Shown here in pieces: positions 23,401 through 33,178 of a stretch of DNA of 64,000 bases; the first letter of the stretch is position 1; the number at the start of each line of letters is the position of its first letter. The notes beneath the pieces were generated by a model. It was not told the DNA's origin. It ran no database searches and saw only the letters and a list, made by a program, of their open reading frames with translations. The DNA comes from Litoditis marina (lineage: Eukaryota; Nematoda; Chromadorea; Rhabditida; Rhabditidae): positions 22,867,879 through 22,931,878 of the forward strand of contig OZ038434.1 of assembly GCA_964036275.1 (NCBI GenBank), written 5' to 3'. The position numbers were made by a program, and so were the translations under genes.

Positions 23401-26400
23401 GACTGGCACGAGGGGAGACCGGCCATATGGAATTGGCAGGGTTGGGAGGAGGGTCGGGCGACCAGACTACAAACAATCAATCGATAATCTTTGTTTTCCC
23501 CTATTCAATAGGTTCATTTGAACCGTGCCTACTCTCTTCATTATTATTATTATTATGAATCGAAAAGAAGTGGGCGCAAGGTGGTTGACTAATGTGGTGG
23601 GTAGATGCCAGATAGCTGGGACCAGACATACAATCCGCTTGCAAGAAAAGTCATATTAACTAATGACGAGCTCAGGGTGACTTTTGGCATGAAGTTGTTC
23701 ACTAGTTCAACCTACAATTACCATAAATGTAGGTGGTATGAACGTTTTCCCATGTCACATAATTCTCTACATACAACACCCTCTCACGGTGGTATATCTC
23801 AAAGTAATTGAAGAAAAAACCCAAACTACTCTGTCCACGATTTTGATAGCATACACGAAATGATTTAAGTATCTCATGAATAATCAATAATCAATAACTA
23901 ACCTCAATCGATCCTCAGCTAATAATCGATATTCTTGAAGAGAGACTGGCTCGAGGACACAAATTTGTACAAAAGGAACGGGGCCGTGGTCGGCTATGGC
24001 AGATTCAACGGAGACCATCGACTGAAAGAGAGAGGGTTAGAGAGAGGGGAAAAGAGAGAGAGAGAGGGTTAGAGAGGGAGAGGGGGAGGGAGAAAGAGAG
24101 AAGGAGAGAGAGGGTTAGAGGGAAAGAGGTTCAAATAGAGAGAGAGGGAGAAAGAGAGAGAGAGAGAGAGGGTTAGAGAGAGGGTTAGAGGGAGAGTGGT
24201 TCAAAGAAAGAGAGAGAGAGAGGGGGGAGTTAGAGAGAGAGACGTACCGCCGTGTCACAGAAGTCCGACTCCTCCGCGGAGCTGTCCGGCTTCAGGCCGA
24301 ACACGACGATTTCCGTCCACTCGCCCGCGGCTCCCAACACAGACGAAATTCCCGAACAAAACATTCCGCCGAGGTGCCACGAGAAGTGGATTTCGCCACG
24401 CTTTGTCGGCTGAGAATGGTGATTTCGTCTAATTCAACATATAAAGATTCGACTAGAGAACCAGTTGAACAATATCTATGCATATAAATTAATGCATGGA
24501 ACTAAATATATAATTATTATACAACTATGAGATCAANNNNNNNNNNNNNNNNNNNNNNNNNNNNNNNNNNNNNNNNNNNNNNNNNNNNNNNNNNNNNNNN
24601 NNNNNNNNNNNNNNNNNNNNNNNNNNNNNNNNNNNNNNNNNNNNNNNNNNNNNNNNNNNNNNNNNNNNNNNNNNNNNNNNNNNNNNNNNNNNNNNNNNNN
24701 NNNNNNNNNNNNNNNNNNNNNNNNNNNNNNNNNNNNCTGAGATCAAACTACATGATCTACGAGCACAGCGAAACGAAACTAAATAAGTCAAGTCATAACT
24801 CCACATTGATCAAACTACAACTCTGAGATCAAAGTACAACTCTGAGATCAAAGTACAACTCTGAGATCAAAGTACAGCTCTGAGATCAAAGTACAACTCT
24901 GAGATCAAACTACAACTCTGAGATCAAACTACAACTATGAGATCAAACTACAATCACAGCAGAACTGAGAAGACAACTGACAATGGCCCTCTCCTTGATG
25001 GTGACAATTACCACGATGGTTACGGTATCTGCCCAAGCCACTGCCAAAGTCTCGTCTGAACAGAAATCAATATATTTCAGGTTAAATATACAACTATCCG
25101 AGATACTATAGACCAATTGTATACATACAAGCTTGGCTGAACGAACATCAAAACTCATGAAATCGACTTTTCATGCGCTAACTATCAAAGAATTCGAACA
25201 TTTTCGATGCCAACTGACGAAAATTGACGTTTCGATAAGAAAAGGCTTTGCATACAGGAGAATTTTCATGAAATTAGACAATTTGACGCAATAACGAGAA
25301 TATCACATATTGAGAGCAGCCTGCAACCGGCTTCCGGTTGCACTCAACATTGTCTCCAAACAAATATTAGATGATTGCAAAAGGCCCACTGCACTGCTTC
25401 ATTTCAGAAACAAGCCCAGTCTGCTACGGATAAATGAGACGGAAACAGCAGCATGTGCTCACGTTCAATGATTGCCGTGCTTTACTCAGCAAAAATATGA
25501 TCAATCAATACTTATACTTTTCATGGGCCCCTCACCGGCGATCCAACAATGAGAGGGCGGGAAACGAGAACTTCTGATTCTGTCCACATCGTGAGAAGGA
25601 TTGACTAGGGTTATCATCGTATCGATTGATCTAGAATACGGTAGGTCAAAAACAAATCTGAGAAGATTTACCGCACCTACAGTGACAATATTTACGTATA
25701 CTAACCGAGAATGGTTTGCTCTCCCGCTCAACGTAGTGGTACATTATCATCCAGTTTCTAATACAGAACTGAACCATTCTGAGAGCATTATACTATCCCC
25801 CCCCAATGTACTATTATCCAGTTAATAATTTCAACGATTTTTCTCAATATATAACTAAACCATCTTGGAAACTATTACCCCCTTCTCTGTTTAAACTGTA
25901 TAACTACACTATAACCCCCCCCCCCTAACTTGAATACCAACCTGTCGTATATTCTGGTTCCAGCGTCATTTGTGAAGGCAATATACGTGTTTTTCCACGT
26001 ACACCGCGAAATGAACCCGTCCTTCTCTGCCCCGCGAAATAATATCTGGAAAAAGGATAATAGCAACTTTTTCGAATATTTGCTTACAAAACAAGAATAC
26101 AAACTGTATTTCGACCTGAAATGCAACCCATCCCCTATAGACACCCCTACTGTTCAGGACCAAGTGAAAACTGGGAGTAGCTGGCAATAAGCCAATTACC
26201 AGCGACATTTTCGCCCCTCATCCTTTTTCAAATACAACTCTAATCTTCAAAAGTTCATTTGAAAACCACCCGTACTATTTACTGAATGTTTCCTCAAACT
26301 CCAGCTAGCTTTACCTCTCAGATTCAGAGTCCGAATGGCCATAATTTTTCGAGTTTCGAGTTGTCAATTGAAACTCAAATTTCGAATCTCGAGTTGTGTC

Positions 26401-29400
26401 GTACAGTTTCCGGATTTCGGCCAGCACTCACCGTTTCCTTGTATTTGAAGAACTTCTTCTCGTAGAAGACGAGATTTCTCTCGCCGACCACGAATTGGGG
26501 AGTCATCTGGGAGCGAGAGAAAAGCGGCGACATGGCTATGGAACGAGGCATCAGTTGAAGGTTCAGAACCTGCAACCAAGAGATATTCATTCACTTCACT
26601 CTGTAGGTTGTGGTCTCACCCCAAATGTTCGCTCTTTCCAAAGAAAGACTATAGACGGTGTTTGTTACAATCTATCACTGTATTTGTAGTTTGATCATGA
26701 ACGTAGAGTTATTCGTCCACTTTGAAAGTAGTTTCCGGTTGGAAAATGCGATTTCAAGTTGAAACTTGAACAACACTACGTTAAAACAAATTTAACACCT
26801 AAAAGTATTTAGGACAACTTACGAAAAACCAATGCTTCAAAGAAGTTAAGGTTAAGGCCTGAATGAAACGATGATTTAATGTTCCAGCAGCACAGCCACT
26901 GAGCTATTCGACAGCTGAGGACTAGTTGGCCGCCTGTTCAAACTACAACCACAAAGACACAGCAGAAATTTGGAACCAACGTGATTGAGTTCCGTGGTTC
27001 CTATGCCAGAAATGGCCACCCTCCCGTCGTTGGCGCAACTTATGACGTAGTTGCCGGACGGTTCCACGGCCAGTCGGGTGACTGCACTTCGGTGCGGACG
27101 GAGTACCTGAAAAAGGGGCGGGCTTATGGATGCATCATGGGCACGGGGAAAGGGGCGGGGCTTACATATGCAAGAGGGTCACAGGGAAGCGTGGGGAAGG
27201 GGCGGAGCTTGGTGATACACGAGAGTCACAAAAAGAGCGTGGAAAAGGGGGCGGTGCTTAGAACTGATTGCACGGAAATAGTGGCCAATCTACTCGTTGT
27301 TGACAAAGTACAGTACATGAACACAGTAGCACAGAGGGCAACTATCTACCCCTACATGTTGCCAACCCACATTACTCAACGTTACATCTGATATGGCCGA
27401 AGAGCTTCTCTGTATGGAGTCCGAACTCTCAGTGGCGGTAGTTCGCTTTCTCCTCCTAACGCTCTGAGTCAAACATTGGCATCTCTTCATACGTTTCACT
27501 GGGCAAATACATCGAGTGATGAGAAAACCATGATTATTGATTGTCTACACTGAACGTATCCCACATGATCGACTATTACTTCATTTAATGTATCTGTCGC
27601 CGGCAAAAAAGTATGAAGAGACCCTAAATGGTGAATAATTATGTTATGTTACGAACTTAATCACACAAATACATGAGCAAAGTCTGCATGTTTGAGCCCC
27701 GCCAAATCGAAATATGGAAACGGCACCCCAAGCTGTTATTCGGCCAATACAGAATGACACCTGTCTAAACGACACCTTTCGGACACCTTTTATAGATGGA
27801 CACCCTCTCTAAATGACACCTTTTGAGCAAAATATCGTTTTTGCGTACTCGATGCTGCAGACATGATTTTTCCGATAGTATGGCCAACCCCAAAAGTACC
27901 CCTTGCCAAAAATAACATACACATACGAGTTTTTTATATACACTCCCTATTGGCAATGATAAGCAGTACTTTTTGTGATATTGATAAGATGGGAAAAGGA
28001 TAAGTGAGCAAACTAACCAACAATTCAAAAGAAGTCTTTAGAAGAAGAACATTACCAGATGTATTTTCTTTCTGTTTCAATCACTTTTTTTTCAAAACCG
28101 GAAGAAATATTTATATAAATCCTGAACTGTACAATATACATTTTATATATATATATATACATTTTATATACAATATACATTTTATATACATATGACTCAG
28201 TCAGTGATTACAAATTAACAGAAAATTTTCTCGACGAGCAGATGCGATAGGTGTGGTGCGTTTATCTGAAACTTTCTTTGATTATAACATAGAGAGTGTG
28301 AGCACACGGTGTTTTTAATGGCTCACTCTAGTTTCATCTTAACATTGAACGAGTATTGGAGTGGAATCCGAATATACCAGATGATCCGCCAGTCACGATT
28401 ACAACCAATAGTCTTACCGCTAGGTAGATAACTACAACAACATATATTCTTGTATGACAAGCGCTGTTAGAATTTGGACTCTTTTTCATAATTCTTCCGG
28501 TATCATTGAAAAGAAGACTACTAACTCAAGGGGAAAGAAAAAAGATACATATTGTTATGACCATTTACATTGACCAAGCTGCTTTTTAAAACTAAATTCC
28601 GTCTCCAACTTTAGACTTGAACTTTGGAAGACTTTAACCTACTAAAGGTCACGAGAACACCCTACCTCACAACCATAAAGACAAAAGCCGAAACTTGCTT
28701 TGTTTATATTCAATGTGACCTCCGTCAATGCACGTTCGTGCTCTTGACGTTTAGCACAGTGGTGAATAAGCTTACTATTCTGTACCGACAATTGAAAGTT
28801 TAAAGCTGAGAGAGATAACTGTAAGTACAGAAATAACCCCGAAACACTACCGTGCATAGAATTACACTACAAACCAATTGATTTAAAAAGGACAACGTCC
28901 TTGTCGTTGTCGATTACAGGGCAAAGGGATTGTGTTTATCAGCACCGCTAGGAGCAGCCATAGCTTTGGTCGAACCTTGGAACACTTTTAACCTACTAAC
29001 CAGAATGCGACCACAAACAAGATCAAATGAACAGACTTACCAAACCTGTTGCCGGCATCAGACATCCAACCTCACAACGTAGATATACTTCTCCCTGGGA
29101 GACTGCGCACTGCATCAGACATCATGAGACTCATGGGCAATCCTGAAAAGTTGATCATAAGATCACATCAAAAAAGCAGATAACCGTACATACTTGTTGC
29201 TTACCTACCCCACAATGCCGGTAGAAGCAAGACTATCAATTAACATTCATCAAACAGTTCAACGGACAACCCTTCCCTTTGTCACGTGCATTTTTCTCAG
29301 TTCAAACATTGTTGAAACAGCTTCAAACTAAGAAATTTAACCTATGTCTAAATTGAATTCCCTAGCCCAGGGGCGGGCAGAGAATGGTTTGACATCAAAT

Positions 29401-32400
29401 CCAATACGACCCCCCTCTGCTTCGAAAAATGAAAGTCTCGATTTCAACAAATGAACGGGAAGTTTCGAGAAAAGTTTAGTTTTCATTGCTAAAACCGTGC
29501 AATTTTCGACCCCTTCTGAACCGGAAACGACCCCCCTCCTTGACTTTTTTGGTTGGGCTAACCATATCTGCCCTCCCCTGCCCTAGCCAGAGACTTTAGA
29601 GAATTGAGGAAAAAAAGATAGTATTTTGCTATGTTTATGGTAATATTTTCACCCAACCTTTTCCCAAAAGTTTATATTGAGCGAAACTTCAATAATCCTT
29701 GAACTTTAATAAACTTGAATAATTCTACAATGAGGTTGGTCGACCGCCTTTACTGAAAGGGAATAGAAACAGTCTAATGAGTCACACAACGTTAAGTAAC
29801 TAAACTTAGTATTTGAAGTTATTAGTTTGACCAAGATAAACTTAGAAGAAGCTACTACAAACAAAATCTGTAAAAGGTGTGATGATCAGAGCCTTGTAAC
29901 GAAACGACATGAATGAATAAAGTTTCTGATTCGTTGAAAAGACGCGCTGGTTGGGGCAGCGCCCTACCTACAGCAGACTAGATCACGTAACTATTTAAAT
30001 GTAATTATGGCTATCGCAATTTAGTGGTAAGCAGTTAGGATAACGAACCGCGTTTGCTCTGCAAACTCAGTTTTAGCCATGCGGTCATGAAGCAGTGGGG
30101 TACTAGTTGTCGCAAATAGGATTATGAAGAAAAAAACATCGTACAAAAATCATTCGCACAGTAAAACAAGCCTTTATCTTTATTTCCTAATTTGATTTGC
30201 CTTGCAAATATACTTATAGACGCCTTAACTACATTAGAAAACACTAAAACCCTACTAAACTTGAAATGATATAAAAAATACGACAAGCGAAGCCAGCAAA
30301 CTCACTAGCGAAGATGGAATTCCTTTCTTGTCTTGTATCTTGACGGTGAGCGTCTTGAAGGAGACAGAGAACCAAGTGGATGGTAGAGTCCTTCTGGATG
30401 TTGTAGTCGTAGAGCGTGCGACCAACTTCGAGCTGCTTTTCTAAAAGCAACAAGAATAAGCGACACGGAAAGGAATAAACATGGCAAGGAACTAGAGAAC
30501 ACTAAGGAAAGCTCGAAATATTGATACAAACGTGGATATTAATGCTGAACAGCAATCAGAACAAACGGAATTCACTGATTTTTTCTATGGATAGGGAAAG
30601 TGCTCTTTAGATATTTCTTCACTTTTTCTCAAACTAAGAAAAATAACAACGAAAAACCTGTTTTTGATCTGTTTACCTTTAAAAAAGCAAATAATAATGA
30701 GAAACTAACCGACAAAGATGAGTCTCCGCTGATCGGGAGGGATTCATTGGTTGTCCTGGATCTTGGCCTTCACATTTTCAATTGTGCAGATGAATCTTGA
30801 CGTTAATCTGCATTTCGTTTGTAACTGAAACGATAATAATGTTAACAGCTGGCCAGGCACTTTGCACGAATTATGATAACAACACATTTGAGACCAATGA
30901 TGGAGGTAAGATGACCCTTGTGAAAACAAAATAAAACTACTTGCATTAACTGGTAAAGCAAAGTTTCATACAAGAAAACCTATAAACTTACAATGGCACA
31001 TGGAAAATCTGTTACAATGTCACTTGTAACTACTTAAAATCTCAGAAAATAATTTTAAATATCTAAAAACAAAAAAAAACCGAGAAATTAGGTAGCATTT
31101 CAAAAAAAATTAGAAAAGGAGTTTTGTAGCGAATATGGTTTTGCCTTTTGGCTGCAACAATGAATACTCAGTGCATTCCGTGCAGGACCATATAGCACTC
31201 TTTCCATGCCTGGCAATATTGCCATAAGCATTCAAATTTAAGTTTGGCTAAAACTTGACTAAAACTAAATATTGCACCATGATAAATATTGTTTTTCCAT
31301 ATCGATGACTTTTCTTAGCTATCGCAACGATTGATCTTTGTTGATGATGAATTATTGGTCAAACTATACCTAAAAGACCGTCTTCACACTCCTTAAATCA
31401 GAATTTATCTAACAAGAATATCGAATCTAATACACTTTAAAACTGTTCCTATTGTTGTTTACACAAACACACATGTTTATATACGACCGGTTGAGAGTTT
31501 GACCTATATTTCGGTCGATTTCAAGTTACAGCTATATTTCTGTTTGAAAAACACATAAATGAGAGCCTTTATGAGTATATTCACTTTGTGCATCGTTCAA
31601 TTCACTAGAAGAAATGTTCTCAACAAGTCTCTACGGAAAAGAACACTCCGAGTATGATGCCCAACATGTCGTGATAGTTAGAAGCATATTTTGCTCAAAA
31701 GGTGTCATTTAGAGAGGGTGTCCATCTATAAAAGGTGTCATTTAGAAAAGGTGTCCGAAAGGTGTCGTTTAGACAGGTGTCATTCTATATTGGCCCTGTT
31801 ATTCTGACGTTCCATTATTCTTGAAACTCTGAAAAACCGCTGCAACTTAAGATACCGGACTCGCTAATTTTGCAACTTAAAATACCGGGGTCACCTGTAC
31901 CCACCCCTGTCGCCTGTACTATTTGAAATTCATAAGGAGATGCAGGCTAATTCGACACCAGTATTTAAGCCTGCATCTTCTCCGGTATTTTAAGCTGCCA
32001 GCGTTTTCGCAGAAATAGGACCAGAAGACCAGATAATAAGACCCATAATGTTATGGAAATCGATACGTATGAAAGCGACAGCAACCTACCGGCACATGCT
32101 GGTGGTCCACGTGACCCTGGTGGTCCATTATCCAGATGTACCCCGACTGGGTTCCCACGGCTATCAACTTCTCGTGAACGTCCACACACGTGGTCACCTG
32201 ATTCTGGAGCATCTGGAAGGAGGAACATGATCAAACTACAAACTACAACCATTGTTTCGAGGTTGACTAATATTCGACCCTATTTATTGTATACTACACA
32301 TACATACATTTTATTGTTTGGCGTACCACGTGAGTACGTGAGTTTATGGCCGATCTTATTTCCAAAATGGCTCCGTAATGGCTTATTTTGGATAGAATTG

Positions 32401-33178
32401 GAATTTTTGAACTATCCGACTGCTAGTTAATTGAGCTTTTTCTTGCCCTTTCAGTAAAAACAACAAACAGAAACAGAAACAAACAAATAAATCTATCTCA
32501 TACCTGTTTGGCGTCATTTCCATCTATTCTTTCGTACTTGAAACGCGGCTCCAAAAGTACCTGGAAAAATGTATATTTGAACTAGTGCTATGGTAGACTC
32601 AACGAATACGTGTTTTTGACGCATACCCTATAGACTTTCCGGAGTTTCATTGTATTATACACCTAGTCAACTACGTAAATTCAATAGCAGCTAGAGAGGG
32701 AGAGAAAATTACCCCCTATACAAGTATCTAACCCAGCCCCATCTATTGGGCCATGACTATACATCCTACGTAACCCCCTCTAGCAACCGGGTGACCCCTA
32801 TACAGCTACCATAACCCAGCCCCATCGACCGGGCAACCCCTATAAAACTAAATAAAACGTAACGAAATACCGGGTTCCTTGTGGGATTGGCCAGTAAACT
32901 ACGTAAGTTCAGTAGCAGATAGGCTACCGTACCCAGCCACATCAATCGAACTATGACTATAAATCTACCGTAACTCAGCTCCATCGACCGGGCAACCACT
33001 ATGCTCCTACCGTAACCCCCCCCCTTATCAACCGGGTGACCCCTACAGCTACCGTAACCTCGTCCCATCTATTGGGTTATGACTATGCGCGCACCTCTTC
33101 ATCGTCGCTGTCCTCGTCCGAGGGAAGACTGATTGGCTTCTCCTCGAAACCCGGGTGAATCTCTCCGTTTGTACTCAT
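17420..33178 (-). CDS. vps41: VPS41, HOPS complex subunit (complete, 24 exons)
   Basis: VPS41 is a core subunit of HOPS, which tethers late endosomes, autophagosomes and lysosomes before fusion. Exons, 5' to 3': 33178-33095, 32560-32504, 32212-32090, 27106-26981, 26569-26432, 26045-25942, 25630-25536, 25055-24982, 24409-24248, 24021-23903, 23466-23367, 23205-23120, 22865-22754, 22568-22488, 22263-22134, 21917-21855, 21404-21247, 20648-20520, 20242-20066, 19597-19498, 19227-19106, 18679-18483, 18186-18096, 17497-17420. All phases agree and give 901 aa (human about 854). The layout is typical: acidic N-terminus ([10 protein letters not shown]), beta-propeller (about 48-330; [16 protein letters not shown]), alpha-solenoid with clathrin repeat (about 330-780; [16 protein letters not shown]), and C-terminal RING (KCAVCGEK...[11 protein letters not shown]...CSAC) with all zinc ligands. 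The 5.0-kb intron 3 holds a DNA transposon. An exon in the assembly gap cannot be excluded, but phases match across it. Confidence 0.95.
18818..18998. repeat. Imperfect direct duplication in a vps41 intron
   Basis: CATCTGATTGGAGTAGTACT and the following ~80 bases (ACTCGATACAAATAACCAGCA...GTAACGTAGAACTG, ending TTACAAAGACTAGTTA) occur twice, starting near 18818 and 18902, with a small insertion in the second copy. No function is suggested. Confidence 0.75.
19640..19860 (-). repeat. tRNA-derived SINE-like sequence in a vps41 intron
   Basis: On the minus strand a perfect B-box (GTTCGATTCCC, 19744-19734) lies in GGCCCGGG...CCCGCCCGGGGCA, which looks like a tRNA T arm and acceptor 3' strand. The upstream half does not fold as a full cloverleaf and the A-box is weak. 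GC content is far above the intron around it. This fits a tRNA-derived retroposon. No matching copy is in the window, so the family assignment is open. Confidence 0.45.
20882..20953 (-). tRNA. tRNA with alanine-type body (G3-U70) and CUC (glutamate) anticodon
   Basis: A perfect cloverleaf on the minus strand: acceptor GGGGGTA/TACCTCC with a G3-U70 wobble and discriminator A73; D arm GCTC/GAGC with loop AGGGGTA; anticodon stem CTCGC/GCGAG with seven-base loop TTCTCAT (T33, anticodon CTC, A37); T arm TGGGG/CCCCA with loop TTCAATT. A TTTT Pol III terminator follows within about ten bases. The anticodon reads GAG (Glu), but G3-U70 and A73 are the classic identity elements of alanyl-tRNA synthetase, and the body resembles metazoan tRNA-Ala. 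It lies in a vps41 intron on the same strand, enclosed by a perfect 9-bp inverted repeat (TTGCGAAAC 20855-20863; GTTTCGCAA 20962-20970). It could be a functional chimera, a drifting tRNA-Ala copy, or tRNA-Glu(CUC) with an unusual body. Confidence 0.88.
21519..21543. other. Perfect 11-bp stem hairpin in a vps41 intron
   Basis: GCCGTTTTCAG and CTGAAAACGGC flank a three-base loop (GCT). It is isolated, with no T-run and no second copy noticed. It may be the core of a decayed inverted-repeat element. Confidence 0.5.
22398..22439. repeat. TTGTAGTTTGATC hairpin element (short)
   Basis: TTGTAGTTTGATC faces GAGTCAAACTACAA within 42 bp in a vps41 intron, preceded by CTGTGT as in other members. Confidence 0.65.
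22580..22740. repeat. GA-rich microsatellite in a vps41 intron
   Basis: Interrupted GAGAGA/GAAAGA tracts fill the intron. Similar GA tracts fill the introns near 23220-23345 and 24020-24240. All are purine-rich on the plus strand, so pyrimidine-rich in the vps41 transcript, immediately around exon borders. Confidence 0.8.
22913..23041. mobile_element. CATACACCAG-family MITE (diverged)
   Basis: It starts CATACACCAGTAAGCTGTGAC with an AT-rich body containing TTTTTCTGAAAC, and ends in decayed sequence near 23040 inside the intron between vps41 exons 12 and 13. The left end matches 7000-7169; the right end is not well preserved. Confidence 0.4.
24537..24736. other. Assembly gap (200 N)
   Basis: A run of exactly 200 N, which suggests a fixed-size gap. 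It lies between vps41 exons 8 and 9 and at the edge of a short tandem repeat (GAGATCAA appears on both sides), so a collapsed repeat is the likely cause. Confidence 0.98.
24737..24955. repeat. 17-18-bp minisatellite (CTGAGATCAAACTACAA)
   Basis: At least seven head-to-tail copies of CTGAGATCAAASTACAACT (24824-24955), plus diverged copies at 24737-24823 and a remnant just left of the gap. The unit core ATCAAACTACAA is the right arm of the dispersed hairpin family seen across the window, so this array probably arose by amplifying one hairpin arm. Confidence 0.9.
27107..27270. repeat. GC-box-like tandem repeat (GGGGAAAGGGGCGGGGCTT)
   Basis: Four imperfect units of about 45-50 bp share AAGGGGCGG(G/A)GCTT, beginning right after the donor side of vps41 exon 4. 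The G-rich words resemble Sp1-type GC boxes. It is intronic; no transcription start evidence is visible. Confidence 0.6.
27733..27741. repeat. Left 9-bp target-site duplication of the MULE-type element
   Basis: CTGTTATTC, identical to 31796-31804 on the other side of the element. Confidence 0.88.
29368..29580. mobile_element. hAT-type MITE (213 bp) with 8-bp TSD
   Basis: The termini CAGGGGCGGGCAGA and TCTGCCCTCCCCTG are inverted repeats with one mismatch, and CCCTAGCC is duplicated perfectly on both sides (29360-29367, 29581-29588). CAGGGG-type termini with 8-bp target duplications define hAT elements. There is no ORF. It is inserted inside the MULE-type element, so it is younger than that insertion or came along with it. 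Confidence 0.9.
30325..30813 (-). pseudogene. Ubiquitin pseudogene carried by the MULE-type element
   Basis: On the minus strand an ATG at 30813 begins MQINVKI (ubiquitin-like), then a deletion shifts the frame into [17 protein letters not shown] replaces a glycine codon before [18 protein letters not shown] donor (30709) and TTTTAG acceptor (30441) bound a 269-bp intron. The second part reads [19 protein letters not shown] followed by IHLVLCL. After that comes TTCAAGACGCTCACCGTCAAG, recalling the start of a second ubiquitin unit with an internal deletion, so the source was probably a polyubiquitin gene. The C-terminal RLRGG is lost. The frameshift plus stop make a functional ubiquitin unlikely. 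The retained intron argues for DNA-level capture rather than retroposition. Confidence 0.88.
31796..31804. repeat. Right 9-bp target-site duplication of the MULE-type element
   Basis: CTGTTATTC, identical to 27733-27741. Confidence 0.88.
32730..33085. repeat. Imperfect ~45-60-bp tandem repeats in vps41 intron 1
   Basis: Recurring words: TAACCCAGCCCCATCTATTG, CCGGGTGACCCCTATACAGC, GACCGGGCAACCCCTA, CTACCGTAACCCCC. Units are interleaved, not uniform. The repeat ends about 10 bases from the exon 1 donor. Confidence 0.65.

Larger units (their letters stand above)
27742..31795. mobile_element. 4054-bp Mutator-like (MULE-type) element, no transposase found
   Basis: The ends are inverted repeats starting GGCCAATAYAGAATGACACC: left arm 27742-27835 (94 bp), right arm 31686-31795 (110 bp). 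They differ by a few bases and by one extra 16-bp iteration (CTAAATGACACCTTTT) on the right. The element is flanked by a perfect 9-bp direct repeat CTGTTATTC (27733-27741 and 31796-31804). Long TIRs with 9-bp target duplications are typical of the Mutator superfamily. The TIRs themselves are built from repeated (A)ATGACACC/GGACACC words. No frame over 90 codons looks like a transposase, so it appears non-autonomous. Inside are a ubiquitin pseudogene (30325-30813) and a nested hAT-type MITE (29368-29580). It sits in vps41 intron 3, which without it would be about 0.9 kb. Confidence 0.9.

Noticed and set aside
29878..29935. C/D snoRNA-like motif (GTGATGATC ... CTGATT)
   Set aside because: Only the two boxes match; there is no convincing terminal stem and no guide region I can place.
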